64,000 bases of DNA from contig OX457029.1 of the NCBI GenBank assembly GCA_949752745.1, forward strand, positions 39,725,103-39,789,102, given 5' to 3'. This document shows positions 1 to 14,140 of this stretch, piece after piece. The translations under genes and the position numbers were made by a program. Below the pieces are notes generated by a model. The model did no database searches, had not been told where the DNA came from, and saw only the letters and a program-made list of their open reading frames with translations. This DNA is from Protula sp. h YS-2021. Lineage: Eukaryota; Annelida; Polychaeta; Sabellida; Serpulidae. Every line of letters begins with the position of its first letter. Position 1 is the stretch's first letter.

Positions 1-1335
1 CTTTTATTCATGAGGTCACATGTAACGGACCACGTAAAATTTACATTACCATGCACTGCAATTTGATGTTTAATCAAGTGGTCAAGTATAGGATATATTT
101 TGATCTATAGATATTTCAAAAGAGGCATTACAGAAGCACAGATAATAGTAATAAAAGAAAATGCAAAATATAGTGTGTCCTTTTACTGGACAAAAACATT
201 ACCACACGCAAATGTTTGTTTTGATGAAATAGCTGAACTAATGTTGCAAAAACCGAAATTTTGACCTAAATCATGCCCCATGTATAGAGGCGTACCGGTA
301 AGCACTTTTTAAATGAAATTGCATAGGGGGAGCTAGCAATTGCTGTTATGAATGTTTACATATACCTGCCACTGTCTTGCACATTTACAACTCAAGCTGA
401 AAGTTACGGCTAATAACCTGTGTTATTATAAAATAAAACGAACAATACCTAAAAACAGCAAATTGGAACTTGAAGCCCTCATTGAGATTGTCAGCCACTG
501 TTTCAGGCACTAAAATAGATGTAAGTGCGGAAGTTGCCCTAGGTTCCCTTTTCTATCTTCCCAAGATAGAAATAGTCCCGGTCCGACAAATAAATGATCA
601 TACATGGCAAATCTGCAGGCTCTCGGGTTCTGCTGTTAATTTTTCTTAAAGTGTACAGGTGAATGATGCATCATTATCGACTCTAACAAAGCTGCCAAAT
701 ATGAGTAATGAGACCGGTGCAATTGTGTATTTATTGTTGCTTTGGGTGATAATAGCAGATTAGGTTACTCGAACCCAAGACACTTGAACTGTATTTTTCT
801 AAGTACAAAATTTTTATTTATTCTAAAATTAAAATTGTGCGCTATAATTTGTAATTGAGTCATTTTTGTGATGCATCTTTTCTAAAGGTCATCGTTGTCT
901 TGTGTCGTGCAAGAAGGTCATGGTATCAGTATAAGTATCTCTCCAGAATGTAACAGCCCTTTACTCAGATAGCAATGATACATTGGCCCAAAATTGCCTT
1001 AGATGGTACTAGTTGAAAACCTGGGTAGCTAGGGCGTCAGTGATGGCTGAAATGAAGTTGGTACACCGCTGAAAACAAATATTGGGCTAGTGTTGATAAA
1101 GTGACGTTGGGCCAATAACAATAAAAAACTCATCGAGTCAGCGCTGTTTGCCAATATATTTAAAACGCGGGTAAAGCGACGTTGGTGTATTGTTAGCATA
1201 TAACGTTGGTCCAGTATTGGTGAATAAGATCGGACGAACGTTGCATGGTATTATTGGCTGACTGATGCCACATAAATCGACTATAATACCAGTCACCGGA
1301 AGTGCAACCACTTTCAAAAAAATCATAACGGTAAA
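1..1335. other. Gene-free AT-rich stretch
   Basis: I see no coding frame, RNA gene or recognisable repeat here. The open frames are short, lack splice context and look random. Confidence 0.5.
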
Positions 1336-1850
1336 AAACTAGAACCTCATTTTGCTAGCGAAATGTTAAACACTTGACAAAAATTAAAACGCAAAAATAC
1401 GTCCTTCAATGGGTTATTTCTTGAATAATATATTGCAAACAACACAGCTTGAATACGTCTTATAAGCCGAGAAGTGTTTGGTTTTTGTTGACGTAAGGTT
1501 TTATTGACTGATCAGGCATACGCCGTGTTATCTATTTACGCAGTGAGAGTTCGCACAAAGCTGAGCAACTGTGTGTTCTGTGCTGTGCATTTACTTGCAA
1601 AACAAAAAAACGCTCTTTTCCCATGGCGTTTTAAACAAGAAAACGAAATAGAACGCGAAAATAAAAAGGATCGTGCACACGTTCAGATCATGTTCTACCT
1701 AATTCTCAAGTTTCTTGGCCCCAGGGCCCGTAGTGCCAGTGGAAGAGATGACACAAGAAATCCGATCACTGTCAAGAAAAAAAGTGATACCAACGGCTGC
1801 TCGCACAATTTCAATAACCCCTTGCAAGCCAAAGGCTTGTCAAGTGTTAA
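1336..1850 (+). repeat. Dispersed TIR repeat, copy 1
   Basis: This ~515 bp sequence recurs at 20915-21441 with about 85-90% identity by eye, and in a split, diverged form at 59422-61060. Near the left end is TTAAACACTTGACAA (1366-1380); the right end is its inverse, TTGTCAAGTGTTAA (1837-1850). That suggests a non-autonomous DNA transposon with short terminal inverted repeats. The outer left segment (1336-1365) is also shared between copies, so the true boundary is uncertain. The 132-codon open frame inside (1504-1902) differs between copies and is not treated as a gene. Confidence 0.65.
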
Positions 1851-2795
1851 TGATAACTTTGTGGTATTTTCACCTCACCAAGCACCCCTAAGTTACTCTT
1901 AGATCTGGCACCAAATAAGTTAAAAGCTCTTTTTCACGTTCCCACGCGTATCCCAGAAGAAGTCGCGACTGAAATATATGAGGTTGTGACTGTTCGTTTC
2001 CATACCCAGTCACCCCAAGGAAAAGTGACCAGGAAAATCCAGCTAAACTGGAATTTACTCCAAGCAAGTATAGCCGTGAAGAGCATGACGTTATTCTGCA
2101 AAATCAAGTTGTCTACATGAAAATCAACTTATGTGCATACCATTTCCATCTCAAATCGCCGGTGCTGATAGCCGAACCCGAAACGCCCATTTGCTAGAAA
2201 ATCGAGTAAATCTCAGCTATATTGTTTGTTGTATAACAAAAAGATCACACTCCCAGCACTGCAAAGTACAATTGACACTTTAAAGCACTGGTCTCGACTG
2301 CACTACCGAGAGAAGTTAACTCTTTTGAAGAATGAAGTCTAATATACATGATAGTGACTGTGGGCTAATTAAAAGCTAGGGAGCACCGATCGATGAAAAG
2401 AAACATTAACGCCTTGGAGTGCGAAAGTTAAGCGTGAGGTTGAAGCTCTATTTAATCGGACCGAGGAATGACGACCAACGGCAGAATATTACCAGTGTTA
2501 TAATTTTGGCAACGTTAACTTAAGCTTTTTTTTTTGCAGTGGCTTCACAGGGTCGGGTGATGTCATCCGAAACAATCTTCAGTGTCTGCAGGAAATATTG
2601 CGATATTTGAGATGAATACCGTTTGTGAGACGCGGTGAGGGTGTTGGATGTGGGGAGATGGTAGAAAGAGCCTCAAGTGTAAAATTTCTTTACCTTGAAG
2701 AGCTGTCTGATTTATTTTTTTTCTCACAGTCGTATGCGTTTTAAACATTGACGGAGATCTTCACTGGCTGATTTAAGTTTGTCATTTCATTTCAG
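1851..2795. other. Unassigned sequence upstream of CCDC191-like exons
   Basis: No convincing exon was found. One frame stays open for about 70 codons (roughly 1902-2117, + strand) after an AG dinucleotide, but has no recognisable domain. The missing first exon or exons of the CCDC191-like gene could lie here or left of the window. Confidence 0.35.
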
Positions 2796-5700
2796 AGAGT
2801 CACTTCCGACGCAGACATCCAGGACTGGATACGGGTCAGTGTGGTTTATAATAAAAACTTCTTTAGTTATGTCGGCACTATAGTTTCGATGGCCATTCAG
2901 CCAAAAAAAAAAAAAAAAGATCATTTAATGGTTTGCGAAAACAGACACAAAAAGGGATAGTTGTCATTAATAAACTCTTATATCTGAAGCAAGATGAACT
3001 AATTGCACGAAAATACATGTGAATGGGAAATACTATTAACAAAAAGTACTATGTTTTATGTTAGAAGGTAGGGGCAAACAAGTTCTATTTTGCTACTGTT
3101 CTGACTGTTGACGCATATTCTAGTCAATTATTCTGTGTTTTTTTTGTGCTGTACTCATTATTTGTAGTAATAAAGTGAAGAAGAAAAGCATGAAACTTGA
3201 AAAAGAAAGGGGCAATATTTGAATAAAGTTAGAATCAATCATATTCATGTTTCTGTTCTGCATACAGACTGTTGAAAACGCTTCGGAAAAGGCTGCTGCT
3301 TCGGCGTTTGGCCGGAAGTGTGATGTGCCGGCACCACGCCACAGGATCAAGGCCGACGTGCAGGCACGGGTGGAGGATGCTCAGCTCCACGAGGCCGCTT
3401 ATGCCGAAGGTAGAATAGTGAAGCATGGGCTCTACTTACTCACGTGATTGTTTGGACAAACCAGAGGCATTGTTAGAGTTAACTAGTGATTACAGTAAAA
3501 CCTTTTTATACGGAACACCTTCAGGACCGAGAAATATATTCCTTATATGAAGAATGTTTCTTCCTTGGCTCATTAAGTAAAGAAATATAGAATCTGTGAT
3601 CGACATCATGTTCAGCTGTGGGAGGCTGTTCCTTAATTGTGGTTGTTCCATGACGAAGGTTTCGCTCTAACTGTTTACATTATGTATAGTTGGTGGAAAG
3701 TCAGCAGATCGTTGATTCTGGAACGTCTGACAGCACAAATAACGTTTCCTGGAAACAAACATCAATGATTAAATAACTGGGTTTTCGCCGAGAAAGATCT
3801 GTTTAAGTACACTGGGCTTCAGTACACTGGGCTTCAGTACACTAAACTGTAGTACATTTGTGTGCTGGCAGTATTTCGCGGCGATGATTTCCACATGGCA
3901 AAAGTTTGCACTTTCAGTTTAGTCAAAGACCGATAGGTTTCCTGTAAAAATTCTTCTGAAATAAGTTTAAATAACCAATCGAAGTAGCTGATTACCGTGA
4001 AATACAATCTTATCCACAAGTCACACCATTGTGATACATAAATATGAACACTTCAGTGCAAAAAAAAAAAAAAAACTCTGTCGGTGAAAATATGAAAACA
4101 GCGAATAACCTGGAATCGCAGAACACCGTTGTATCTAAATTAATGTGAAATACGTAGCCAGTTGGTTGACATTTCTAGAGAATAAATAATACTTTCCAGA
4201 TAATAAACAATAATTTGTGCCTATAAATAGATTTTGCTGTAATTTGAAATAGTAAGTTGTAATATATTGTCCATTCGATAACTCGAATTTCGACAACTCG
4301 AACAGCGATAGAGGTCCCGTGTATTTTCTTGTCCAATATCTCGCACATTTAGTTTTGATCCAGTGTGGTTATCAAATATCTTCTCTATTTGGTTATTGTG
4401 CGGTGGTTACAGCGCAAGATTTGCTCAACCAATGGGTGAACGAGAAAGTGAAACTGGATGCAGATGTCGACTTTTCTGAAGAATCATGGAACAAGAAAAC
4501 CCAGGCGGATATCAAACGTGAATGGGACCAGTTGCTTAGCAACGATGTAGATTTAGAAATTGATGAGCTAATAAACACACAGAGATCGTCAGAGTACTCG
4601 GAAAAGTTATCCGCACGGTCTAAAGGTGATTTGTTAAATAGCATTGCAGTGATTGGTTGAAATTAAATGGCTTGAATGAACAATGAAGACGACGGCAAAA
4701 CGATCGACAGCGGAAATCGAGTGGTCGTAAATAACAACAAAAACAACAATAACAATAATAATAATAATGAAAAGGCTGTTTCTGTTTCCAATTCTTTCAG
4801 GGAAAAGACATATTTTTGTCAACATTTTTCAGATCCATATTCAGTTTTGAAGCGCGATCCAGACGATTTAGTGGCAGAGGTTCTCGACAGGATGTATAAC
4901 ACTGACGTCATTGAGGCTAGGTTTACACGTGACCTTGGCCTGGACAATGACGTCTCAAAATACCCAGATCCTAGAACCAAGATGGCCGTAAGGCACCAGC
5001 AGGTAATATAAGGTCAGCTGTCAAGGTTGTAAGCACCGTAATTGCATGTAAGAAGCGGTTTATATGTCGTTTTTTCTTTGAAAACACCATTCTGCGCCTT
5101 AACATTTTCTACCACGGTTTTAGTAAACATACTGGATTTCAAAAGCCATAAAACACGAATAATTCTCTGATATACTATATATATATCTTATATATATATC
5201 TATATATATGTATTTTTATTCATTCTGCCAGATCATATTACATTTAGTAAAAACCTAATCCTCGTTGCAACTTATATGACGTTTTACTTTTAAAACCGAC
5301 GATTTTGGGCTGTCTGCTCCTGATATGCGGGGCGCCTTATATGCCGTTAATTACGGTAACGTAATTGCTAGTGCATTGTTTTATGTACCCCAATTTCATC
5401 GAAAACAAAGCTTCTGCTTGTCCAAGAAATGAATCCATTATTGGCCATTTAATTGAGTCATTATTTCGTGGCCTAGTTAAGCTGTCCCCTGTTGATGGAT
5501 TCCAGCAGAAATAAGTTCAAAATATTTGACGCCAAATGTCGTCAGCTTGGGCTGTGTGTTTTGGATGCGGGATAAAACCTCACATTACTTTGTCTTATTG
5601 TGACAAAACGAAATAAAAAACAAATCTTTTTAAATTATAATGATATACAGACAGTGGAGTGGAAGCAAACGAGGTTTTTTTTTTGCAGATTTTAAAGTTT

Positions 5701-8528
5701 ACCTCAGTCAAAGTTTAACAAAGGTTGTTTGCCTGAAATATTAAAAAGTTGACAAATTTAACTTGCTAAAACAGGTGAAAGAAAACAGGGAGAAGAGACT
5801 GAGAGACAAGGAAAGAAAACTTCGCGATCTACAAGCAAAGAAGGATGCCAACTTCAAAGCAAGACAAATGGTGATGAAGGTAAAGTGGTTATCTTTGGTT
5901 ATTTTGTGTAAGTATTAACTCGGACCTTCTGGCTTACTTATAGGGCTGCAGGAGTATTATTATGCACAACTTCAGGTCCTACTTGTTTTGAAAATGCCGC
6001 TCTAAAATGAGGTTTTTTAAAAATGTTAGCAGTGCAACATATGATTAGTAGCTCTCAGATACCACAATCTTCCACGTTTTTTGTTTATTCATTGCAGGAG
6101 GAAAAATTTAAAGAAACTAGAAAAAAGAAAGAAGAACAGGAAATTCAAATGGAGATGGCAAGGATAAGAAAGGAAATGGAAGAAGAGAGGAAAAAGCAAG
6201 AGGAAGAAAGGTCAAGGTCGGTAAAATTTCGTCATCCAGTTCCGTGGCCAGCAAACTGAGACGGCCCTGTCAGAGTGAATTTTTCAATTAAGAATGTTTT
6301 GGTTGAGTTATTAATTTGCTGTTATTGTTGTCTTTTTCAGGATGAAAAAGGAACAAGAAGAGATGGACAGAAAGACAAAGGACGAGTATGAACGTCAGAT
6401 AGTTCAAGAAGAAAAGCAACGACGTAAAGCTGATTACTTGACCGAAGAAAGGCGGAAGCAGATTCTGCAGAAAATGCAAGAAATCGAAAACCGCAGGGCA
6501 GTGGAGAATCTTAAGGTACTGAGGCCCTTGGTGACCTTCAACCTCATCTAAACCCTCTCGGGGAAAAGGACGACTTTTGGGATATTTCTGTCGAGTTATA
6601 AACCTACTCTTTTACATAATCTTTAAAAGAAGGAAGGTGGGCGTGCTTATAATAGGAGAAACGCAATCAGCGAGATTTCATACTTTCTACTTCGTCATAT
6701 ACAATTGACGATATTTTTTGTTATCTTTTCTTTTTTGGTTTTGTCCGAGACATTTCATGCCTGATATCTCGGTGATGCATGTTACGGTGAATTTGTAACT
6801 GTATCTAATCGTTGAGTCAGATGAGCTTCAAAACTTAAAATTTATAGATTGTGTTGAATTCTAGATTCTGTTCCTGTTTATGTTTCAGCTGAAGCAGAAG
6901 TACTTCTCTGCGTGGTACAACCTAGTGATTGACAAGCGCTTGAAGACGGGTAAGGCCAAGGCCATGCGTGATTGGCGCATGTTGCGCAGGACGTTCAACG
7001 CGTGGAAAGCGCATGTACGGGAGAAGAGGCTCTCCCGCGAAGCCTGGGCCCATGAGGAGGGCCTCAAACAGTTCAACAGGTGCGTCTTAAGGTTATTTTG
7101 TTTGTCCTCACCCCCTCCACCCCCCCCCCCCCGAAATCCCAACGGGAGACTATAAAATGCGTCTGCATCCGTCCGTCTATTTGAGATTAAAATGCAATGT
7201 TTGGTCTGTGCGAGAATTGTGGAAAACTTTTGGTCGTAGATTATGAAATTTTACACAGGATACACGTATTTTTGATGTGTTGTTCTTGAAATTCACCGAA
7301 AATTGCCAAATGAAACTCCGCCATAAATGGATAAAAAATAGATAAAAATGCTTTCTAATTTGGGATTACTGTCCGCGCACATAGTTTGCTCCTTATTTTG
7401 ATTAACATTCATTGCAATTGATAAAAAGCTCAGTGTCTAATACACCCATCAAATGACACTGCTTCTTCAAATGACACTGTATCTTCAATTGATACTGCGG
7501 AATTTTGAGTAACCTAGCTTAGATTCTGGCCAGCTTCATTGCTATTTTTTGTGGGGGGGGGGGGGGGAGGGGGAAATTACGTGTTGGACTAAATAAGTTC
7601 TTTTTTGGGAGCGATCGTCATTAGTCTCTCGCAAATTCTCTAACCGTAGACACAAAAAACTCCTAACTGATGCTCTATTTCTATTATGGCACAGCCCTAT
7701 GAAAATAAAGGTTTCATATTGAAGATATTCAAATTCTAGACGTATGATTTTTGGTGTTGTTGAAATAGAATCAATAATAACTTTTAAAAAAAAATACGCA
7801 TTTCACATTCATATGTAAAGAATGTTTATTGTGCACATTGCGTTTATTGGTCAAAAGTTTAGCCAATGATATTGGCTGAAAAAAATTATTACGAGAAATT
7901 ATGAGGTAATCTGATCTCGGAAAGTTAAATTTTAGATTAACCTCGTAAAAGAATTGCTATAAGAATTGCGTTGGCAGCCCATAATTCGAACTCTACCAAA
8001 AGCTACAATTGTAGTGTTTTGTTTGGATCTTCTCTCCACAGAAAGGCTAACGTGGCGGAGGAGTTTTGGCGTCACACGTTGCTACGGAAGTGCATCACAG
8101 CATGGCAACTATTCGTCTCCCAGCAACAAGCACAGCGAGATATAAACAAAGAACAGGAGGTGACGAAAAACAAAATGGCGGCTTTCCTGCAAGCAGCAGC
8201 CAGTGGAAAGTCAGTATTTTTCTTTATTAGAAAGAAGCGTTATTTGAAATTAGAGGAGAGTTTTTGTGTTAAAATGACACAAAATAAATGCATGATAATA
8301 TAGGATTTGACTATGTATTATGTTACTTGTTATTTAAGCTCTTTGCTAAAATCATTCCTCCCAGTGTCCTAATTGTTTTGTTACACTTTTGACACGCGGT
8401 AGGTTGCGGAGCGCGAGAGATGAATCTCAGAGCACAGAGAGATCGACGTTGACCAGTGTTTCACAAAAAGTGGTAAGCCGTTAGGATTTTAAAATTTTTA
8501 TTCATCCGATTTCTTCCCAAGTGGTGTT

Positions 8529-8591
<63 letters not shown>

Positions 8592-11500
8592 AGAGGGAAA
8601 TTAAACCAATCTTTCTGAAATCTTGAAATAGATTTTTTTTTAATAAAATAATAATTAGAATGATATTAAGGTCATTTGATAAAGAAAGGAGAATGTGGCG
8701 GTTTTAAGCCCACAAATAGACTAACGTTTTCAAGTCTTGTAAGTGATAGCTGCAGATATTGGCGACATAGCGTACAAGTTCATTATTTATTCCCCACAGA
8801 GTGGAGGGGGATATATGCCATCGACCGTCTGTCGGTCGGTCATTCTGTCGGTCTGTCATCAACAGCTTGTTAACACGATAACTTAAAAACTGTTGCAAGG
8901 ATTTTAATGAAACTTAGTATGTGGCTTCTCTGGGAACAAACACAGATCGGTTTTGTAAATGGGCAAGGTTCGGTCAAGAGAAATGCACCAAATGGACTTT
9001 TTCAGCTCTTGACTATTAATGGCCGTGTTTAACTGATGGGGGGGGGGGGGACGCTGTGGGGGATATGTGGGCTATGCACACTGCTCTAGTTATTAATCTA
9101 TGTAATGCACTTCTATATTGTTGTAAGCGCCACCCATCTACCATCTTCATATCAGTAGCGCGGCGTCGACCCTTGCAGTTAGCTCGACCTTTTTAAAACT
9201 TTTTTTTGCCTCTAAAACGAATTTAAGCAGCGCTTGGCCTAGTTAGCACTTGGATAGGGTGACCTCTGGCTTTTGCTTCGGTTTGGCGGCAGCAATAAAC
9301 GTATTGCGTGGATGGGCTACAGCCTACTTCTCTAGCTTAGTTTTTAAGTGTGATCACAGATTCCCCCCTACCAATAACTGACTGAGCAATTCTGTCTTAA
9401 AAGTAGGCTGGGGGGGGGGGGGGGGGATGGAGGGTGCAGTGTCATGACACAGTCTCTTCACGTAAGAAGGGCGGCGTCGACCCTCGCTGCTGGCTTCAGT
9501 TTTAGCGAGCGATGATTTAGAATTCTGTAAGAAATTTTAGCAGCTTTGACATAAATATGAACCTGGACAATGACTCCTGAGATATAAATTAACAAATAAC
9601 GGAATATGGCGTTGGTCATTTGTTTACCTTTCTAGCAAGGTATGTTTGCAATACGTGATGGTCAGCAGAGCTCTGCTTCCCCAGACACTACCACGCGGTC
9701 CAGTAAGAGCACTGCACCACCCAGGCAATCTCACAAGCCGGGCAAACCGACAGACGCGTGGCTCGTAAGTTCGTAACATTTAAAAATAAAGTCATTAAAA
9801 AAAGAAGGATGCGGTTGGTTTGTTGAATGAAAAACAATTATAATTAAATATATAACCGCCAGTAAAGCTTTAACTAAAAAAGAAACTCTGAATTTAAAAG
9901 AAAAATGCAGATGTCATTTTCAGATTATGATTGATTTGTGATGGAAATTATTTGACTAAAAAATAATGCTCGATTTTGTGTTAGCTTATATAATCTCATT
10001 AACATAAAGATATGACGTAAATGTTGTATGCGTTTTACCGCAATTTGTAGATAACCAGAAAGGATATTCAAGTAACGCAGAAAGAAATTGACAGTATGCA
10101 CAAAAACAGGAGTCAGGGTCAGAATAGTGCCGTATGCACATGTGATAATGAAGCAGGTAGTGATAGTAAAGACATGTCGCCGTGTGCAAAATGTCAAGAT
10201 TCAAAGGCAGAACGAGCCAAACAGAAGCCATGGCAAAAGGCCCCGTTTTATGTCAGTAATTTTGAACATCGCCACGCAGCGCAACAGAAGATCCTGGAGA
10301 TGCAACAAAAGCAAATCAAAGAACAGCAAAAGTTAATAGAAGAATTGCAATATTTACAAAAACAGCAAATGTTACAGCAACAGCTGTTACAGCAGGAAAG
10401 TTCCAAGTTGTCCTTAAACAAAGGTGGAAGCTCACAAGGAGTGGACACCATTCATAAAACTCTGGCACATTTGCAAGCCCATATCTCCAAACTTCAACAC
10501 CAGCTGACATCCAGTTATGAGACTAAGTTTGAAAATGGGAAAAATATTGTTCATGACATACAGGTAACTGATATAGAAAATGATGGCGAACCTCAAAGCG
10601 ATGGCGTTTTAGCAACCGATAGTTTGAAATTGGACTTAAGTCATGTTGTTGACGAACCGTGTGCAAGAAGGGTGAGCGAAAAAACAGGAATTGTGAGTCA
10701 AGGTGGAGAAGAAATGCAAACTAAATTTGGCCAAACTAAGGTTATTGCAAGACCGCCAAATAGCCAGCAGTTATCTGTCAGGTAAGTTTTCGTGACGTCA
10801 TTTACTTCTTTTGAAAATTATGTCAAAGTGTATAAACATGTACAGTATTTCATTTGTCCCGGGCAAATAGCAAAACTATACGAGAAGCTTTTTAGGGTTT
10901 TGCCTTTTCTTCAGACTAACTCCGTCATATTTACGCTTTTCTTTCACGCACTTTTAAGTCTAAAACAGTGTATTTTTATGCACGTGGTGTTTCAGGTCGG
11001 ACGCTTCGAGTAATGTACCTACAAAGCCGACCACAAGTGTAAGAACGGGCGGCTCACGACACGAGAACTTCCTCAAATGTAAGTGCTCATTGAAGGAGAA
11101 ATTAAATGTGGATTATAAAATTCGAAAGAATTTAAAATTTTGTAAACAAAGTCACATATTTTTTTTTAACTTATTGAAATGATCTCAAATAACCTCTCTT
11201 TGGGTGTCGTCTTTGGGGGTTATTTAATGAGGTGGATGTAAAGAACTACTTAAAACGTCCATGAAAACACCGTAATTTAATCAGGCCTTTGTGTTCCTCA
11301 TTTTGGTAAAAGAAACGTCTCAATTTTCTGGCGCAGTCAAGAAACAGTTACACGTTCCGGTGAAAGTGTTGCCAAAGTGTTGCCATATGCTCCGTGGACG
11401 AATTGGACGACAGTTTTCAGACCCCATTAAACCTGACTAAAAATGAAATTTGTTAGAAATGTTGAAAAGAGAATCTACTGTTTTCTTCCTTAATTAGCAA

Positions 11501-14108
11501 TGGAAGAAAGAGCAAAAGAAAGGGAAAGAATTAAGAAAGAGCGAGAAGAGAAGAAAAAGAGGGAAGAGGAAGAGAGAATGGCGGAGCTTTTTGCGCGGGA
11601 AGAAGAAATGAGAAAGCAAGAAGGAGAGGAAAAGGCGAGAAGAGCTGAAGCTTACAGGGAAAAGAAGCGCGCGGAAAAACAGGTGCTTTCATTCTGTGTC
11701 AGTTAAAACGCTCAGTTCTTGAAGGAATGGGATTGGGGGGTGTGGCTGTGTTAAAGGGTCAAGGATTAGCAACTAAAGGAAGGTGGAAAGTACTTAGGTG
11801 CAAAATGTGCGTTTGTTGGATTCAAAAGAAAATATCCCCTTTCCACGTATAAACTTAAAATACCATTGATTTTATGATCAACGGACATTTTGAGCACTTT
11901 GTTCCCATTCTCAATACGTACTTTTTGCTTACCAATCAGTCTTCTTAAACGTAATACCGGTGTTATTTAAAAATAAGCGATTGTGTATCGTTCATCGTTG
12001 CCTTCTAAATAAAATATAATCAAGAGAATTAGTTTTGCCGCATCTTAAACTTTGTGTCATTGCTAGTGTGATTACTTGTTCTAGAAAGAAAAGGAGAAGC
12101 AGCGGTTAATGGAGAGAATGAAGGTGTTAAATGAGCAAGCTACAGAACATTATCGGCGATCTCTTCTCAAGTGGCGGGGCATCTACGCGTTCACGAAGCT
12201 GGTGGCTATGTCACGTGAGAACGATCGGCGGGCGGAGGACCACTGCCGGAAGTCGCTAATGAGGTCGGGAAAAGTGAACTAAATCGATCGAAAAAATAAA
12301 TAAATATGCAAGTAAAATAAATATTTAAAATGAAACAAAGAAACGGTACAAGAACTCGGATAGGCCTGTGGGGTTGCTAAAGTCACAAAAAATAGGTGTG
12401 ATCCGACGGTGGAGGAAGATAGAAAATGAAAGTTATCGAACGGTTGGGCAGGTGTAAAAGACGAAATAAAGGATTATGAAAGAAGGTTTAGCCGTGATCT
12501 GATCTAATTTTTTAAAAATTTGTTTCAAATGTTAGATAAGAAAGGTTATGTTTCTTGCTTGCCTAAAACCTGACTTTCTCGATTCACTGAATTTTCCTTA
12601 TACGCTCGCGGTTAAATTACAAAAAGAATGGTTTTATTCGAACGAGCTTGCATTGTTATTATTCTTGTTTTATTTGAATCTGTTGTACCTTTAATGTGTG
12701 AAATAAAAAAAAAGATAAGACTGAGTAATACCAAGTACAAAGATATCGATGTTTAATGTATTTGTAGCAGTTTTGGTGTGATAATTTAGTGATAATCCTA
12801 GGGCATAGTTTACTGTCGTAATCTGATGAAGGACAACCAGGAGTGGTCCAACAGACAATTTTTGACGGTTTCCTGTTTGTACTATTATTTGAATGTTTCT
12901 TCACAGAAAAGCTTTTGTGTTGTGGAGAGATGTTGTCAAAGCAGAAGTGGAAGAAAGAATAAAAATGGCGGATGAATTCAACAATTATTTAGTTGTTAAA
13001 ACCTGCTTTCGTAATTGGACAAAGGTAATAGGGCATAATTTCAGAATAATTTTTTCAGTATTTCCCTTCAGTAAGGGTTTTCCTGAACTTCAGATTAATA
13101 CAGTAAAAGTGAGGATTGTTGGTGGTTGATTCTAATAATTACCAGGGGAGCAGCTTTCCCTGTTTGCCAGAGATAACTCTCACCCCTTAGGTAGCCTACG
13201 AAAACAAAGAATACGATGCTGTATTAAATTGCATGATTGCAAGATTCGAATCTGTATTGGCTAAGATTTGGAGTAACAGTTCGAAAGTTAAGCCTGTGTT
13301 ATAGTAAAGAAATAGGATTGCTACTTAGTTGTTTTCGTGATGAGTGTAAATACATTTAAAGTATCGTAATTAACTTTGTACTTACGGTATCAAGAGGGTA
13401 CATGGATTGTTTCAGTACAAGGAGGCGCTGAGTATTCAGATGAAGAAGGCCCGCAGGCATCACGAAAACATGGTGAAAATGAAAGTGCTGAGAATCTGGG
13501 CCGATTTTGCTGCTGAAGAAAAAGTGTCAATGTGGCACAAAGAACGCCTGGCCAGGGAGCACAATCTAAAGTGAGTCCTCTCAGGGACAGGCCAATCACG
13601 AACTACCAATTGGGTGTTTGTGTCACCGCCCACTTTGTCCATGTCTATTTGAAAATCTGAAATATGACTAGTATTAGCAGCCAGTATACGTATAGTTCAA
13701 AACTATTTTTAGGACATAAAGGGAGTGACAGTGAAGAGGCTGTTCTGTATCAGTTTACGCCAGTTATGAAAGGTCGCGAAATGGTCTATGCGCTGATGGA
13801 GGGATAATGTCACGTGACAGCCAGAGAATGCTTTGTGGGCGGCGGGGTTAGGGGGTAGGTAGAGGTTGACATCTTTATGAATACTGAAAAAAAAAATACA
13901 TTTAAAAGCAAAATTTTAATTTTTAACATTTTTTATGTTTGTTTGCAGTCGGATAAGGAAGAAATATTTCCAGATGTTGAGAAAATTTCCAGTCTTAAGG
14001 AAAGAACAAGAAGCAAGAGAATTGAGGCGTGAAGAAATGAGGAAGAAAGTGGCCAGTATGTTGTCCGACTACGATGGCCTCTCCAAATCTCAATCACAGG
14101 ACTTCTGA
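2796..14108 (+). CDS. CCDC191: CCDC191-like coiled-coil protein (5' end missing)
   Basis: Eighteen exons join in frame with GT-AG borders: 2796-2834, 3268-3409, 4413-4625, 4833-5002, 5775-5879, 6098-6216, 6341-6515, 6889-7079, 8042-8209, 8403-8472, 9636-9764, 10051-10781, 10996-11078, 11498-11682, 12085-12263, 12907-13024, 13416-13570 and 13949-14108 (TGA). They give about 1043 residues. Landmarks in order that match the vertebrate CCDC191 family as I know it: DWIRTVENASEKA, then QDLLNQW, then DPRTKMAVRHQQVKENR; a long E/K/R coiled coil; KYFSAWYNLVIDKR; AAFLQAAASGKL; a Q-rich helix after FEHRHAAQQKILEMQQKQ; a second charged helix starting LKSMEERAKERERIKKE. Short tryptophan motifs (SAWYN, NAWKAH, TAWQLF, VLWRDV, RNWTK, RIWADF) recur and resemble Sfi1-type centrin-binding repeats. 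Family function is poorly known and a centrosomal role is inference. The start codon was not found; RVTSDAD opens the first visible exon in phase 0. Confidence 0.88.
7115..7132 (+). repeat. C-rich homopolymer run in an intron
   Basis: A C run with two short interruptions sits just past the 7079 exon border of the CCDC191-like gene. Similar G/C homopolymers occur at 7552-7567, 9040-9051, 9411-9426 and 19192-19203. Confidence 0.7.
8530..8587 (+). repeat. (GA)n microsatellite
   Basis: An uninterrupted GA dinucleotide array of about 29 units in the intron after the 8403-8472 exon of the CCDC191-like gene. Confidence 0.97.
8700..9096 (+). repeat. Dispersed repeat in a CCDC191 intron
   Basis: The segment contains GGGGGATATATGCC, a GTCTGTCGGTCGGTC tract, then TTGTTAACACGATAACTT and a G run, ending near CACTGCTCTAG. 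The reverse complement of the same signature recurs at 37866-38760 (CTAGAGCAGTGTGC, a C run, TATCGTGTTAACAA and GTCGATCGCATATATTCCCCAC). It is therefore a dispersed family; here it sits in the intron before the 9636 exon. It has no coding capacity. Confidence 0.65.
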
Positions 14109-14134
14109 TGACACTCTAGCTACCAAAATATATA

Positions 14135-14140
14135 AATAAA
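14135..14140 (+). terminator. Poly(A) signal of CCDC191-like gene
   Basis: AATAAA lies 27 bp after the TGA stop at 14106-14108, the only canonical signal just downstream. The 3' UTR would be very short. Confidence 0.55.

Noticed and set aside
1504..1902. 132-codon frame in repeat copy 1
   Set aside because: Copy 2 at 21077-21409 has a different reading after indels, so protein selection is unlikely.
10248..10510. Cys-rich minus-strand frames
   Set aside because: Antisense of the Q/K-rich exon 10051-10781 of the CCDC191-like gene.
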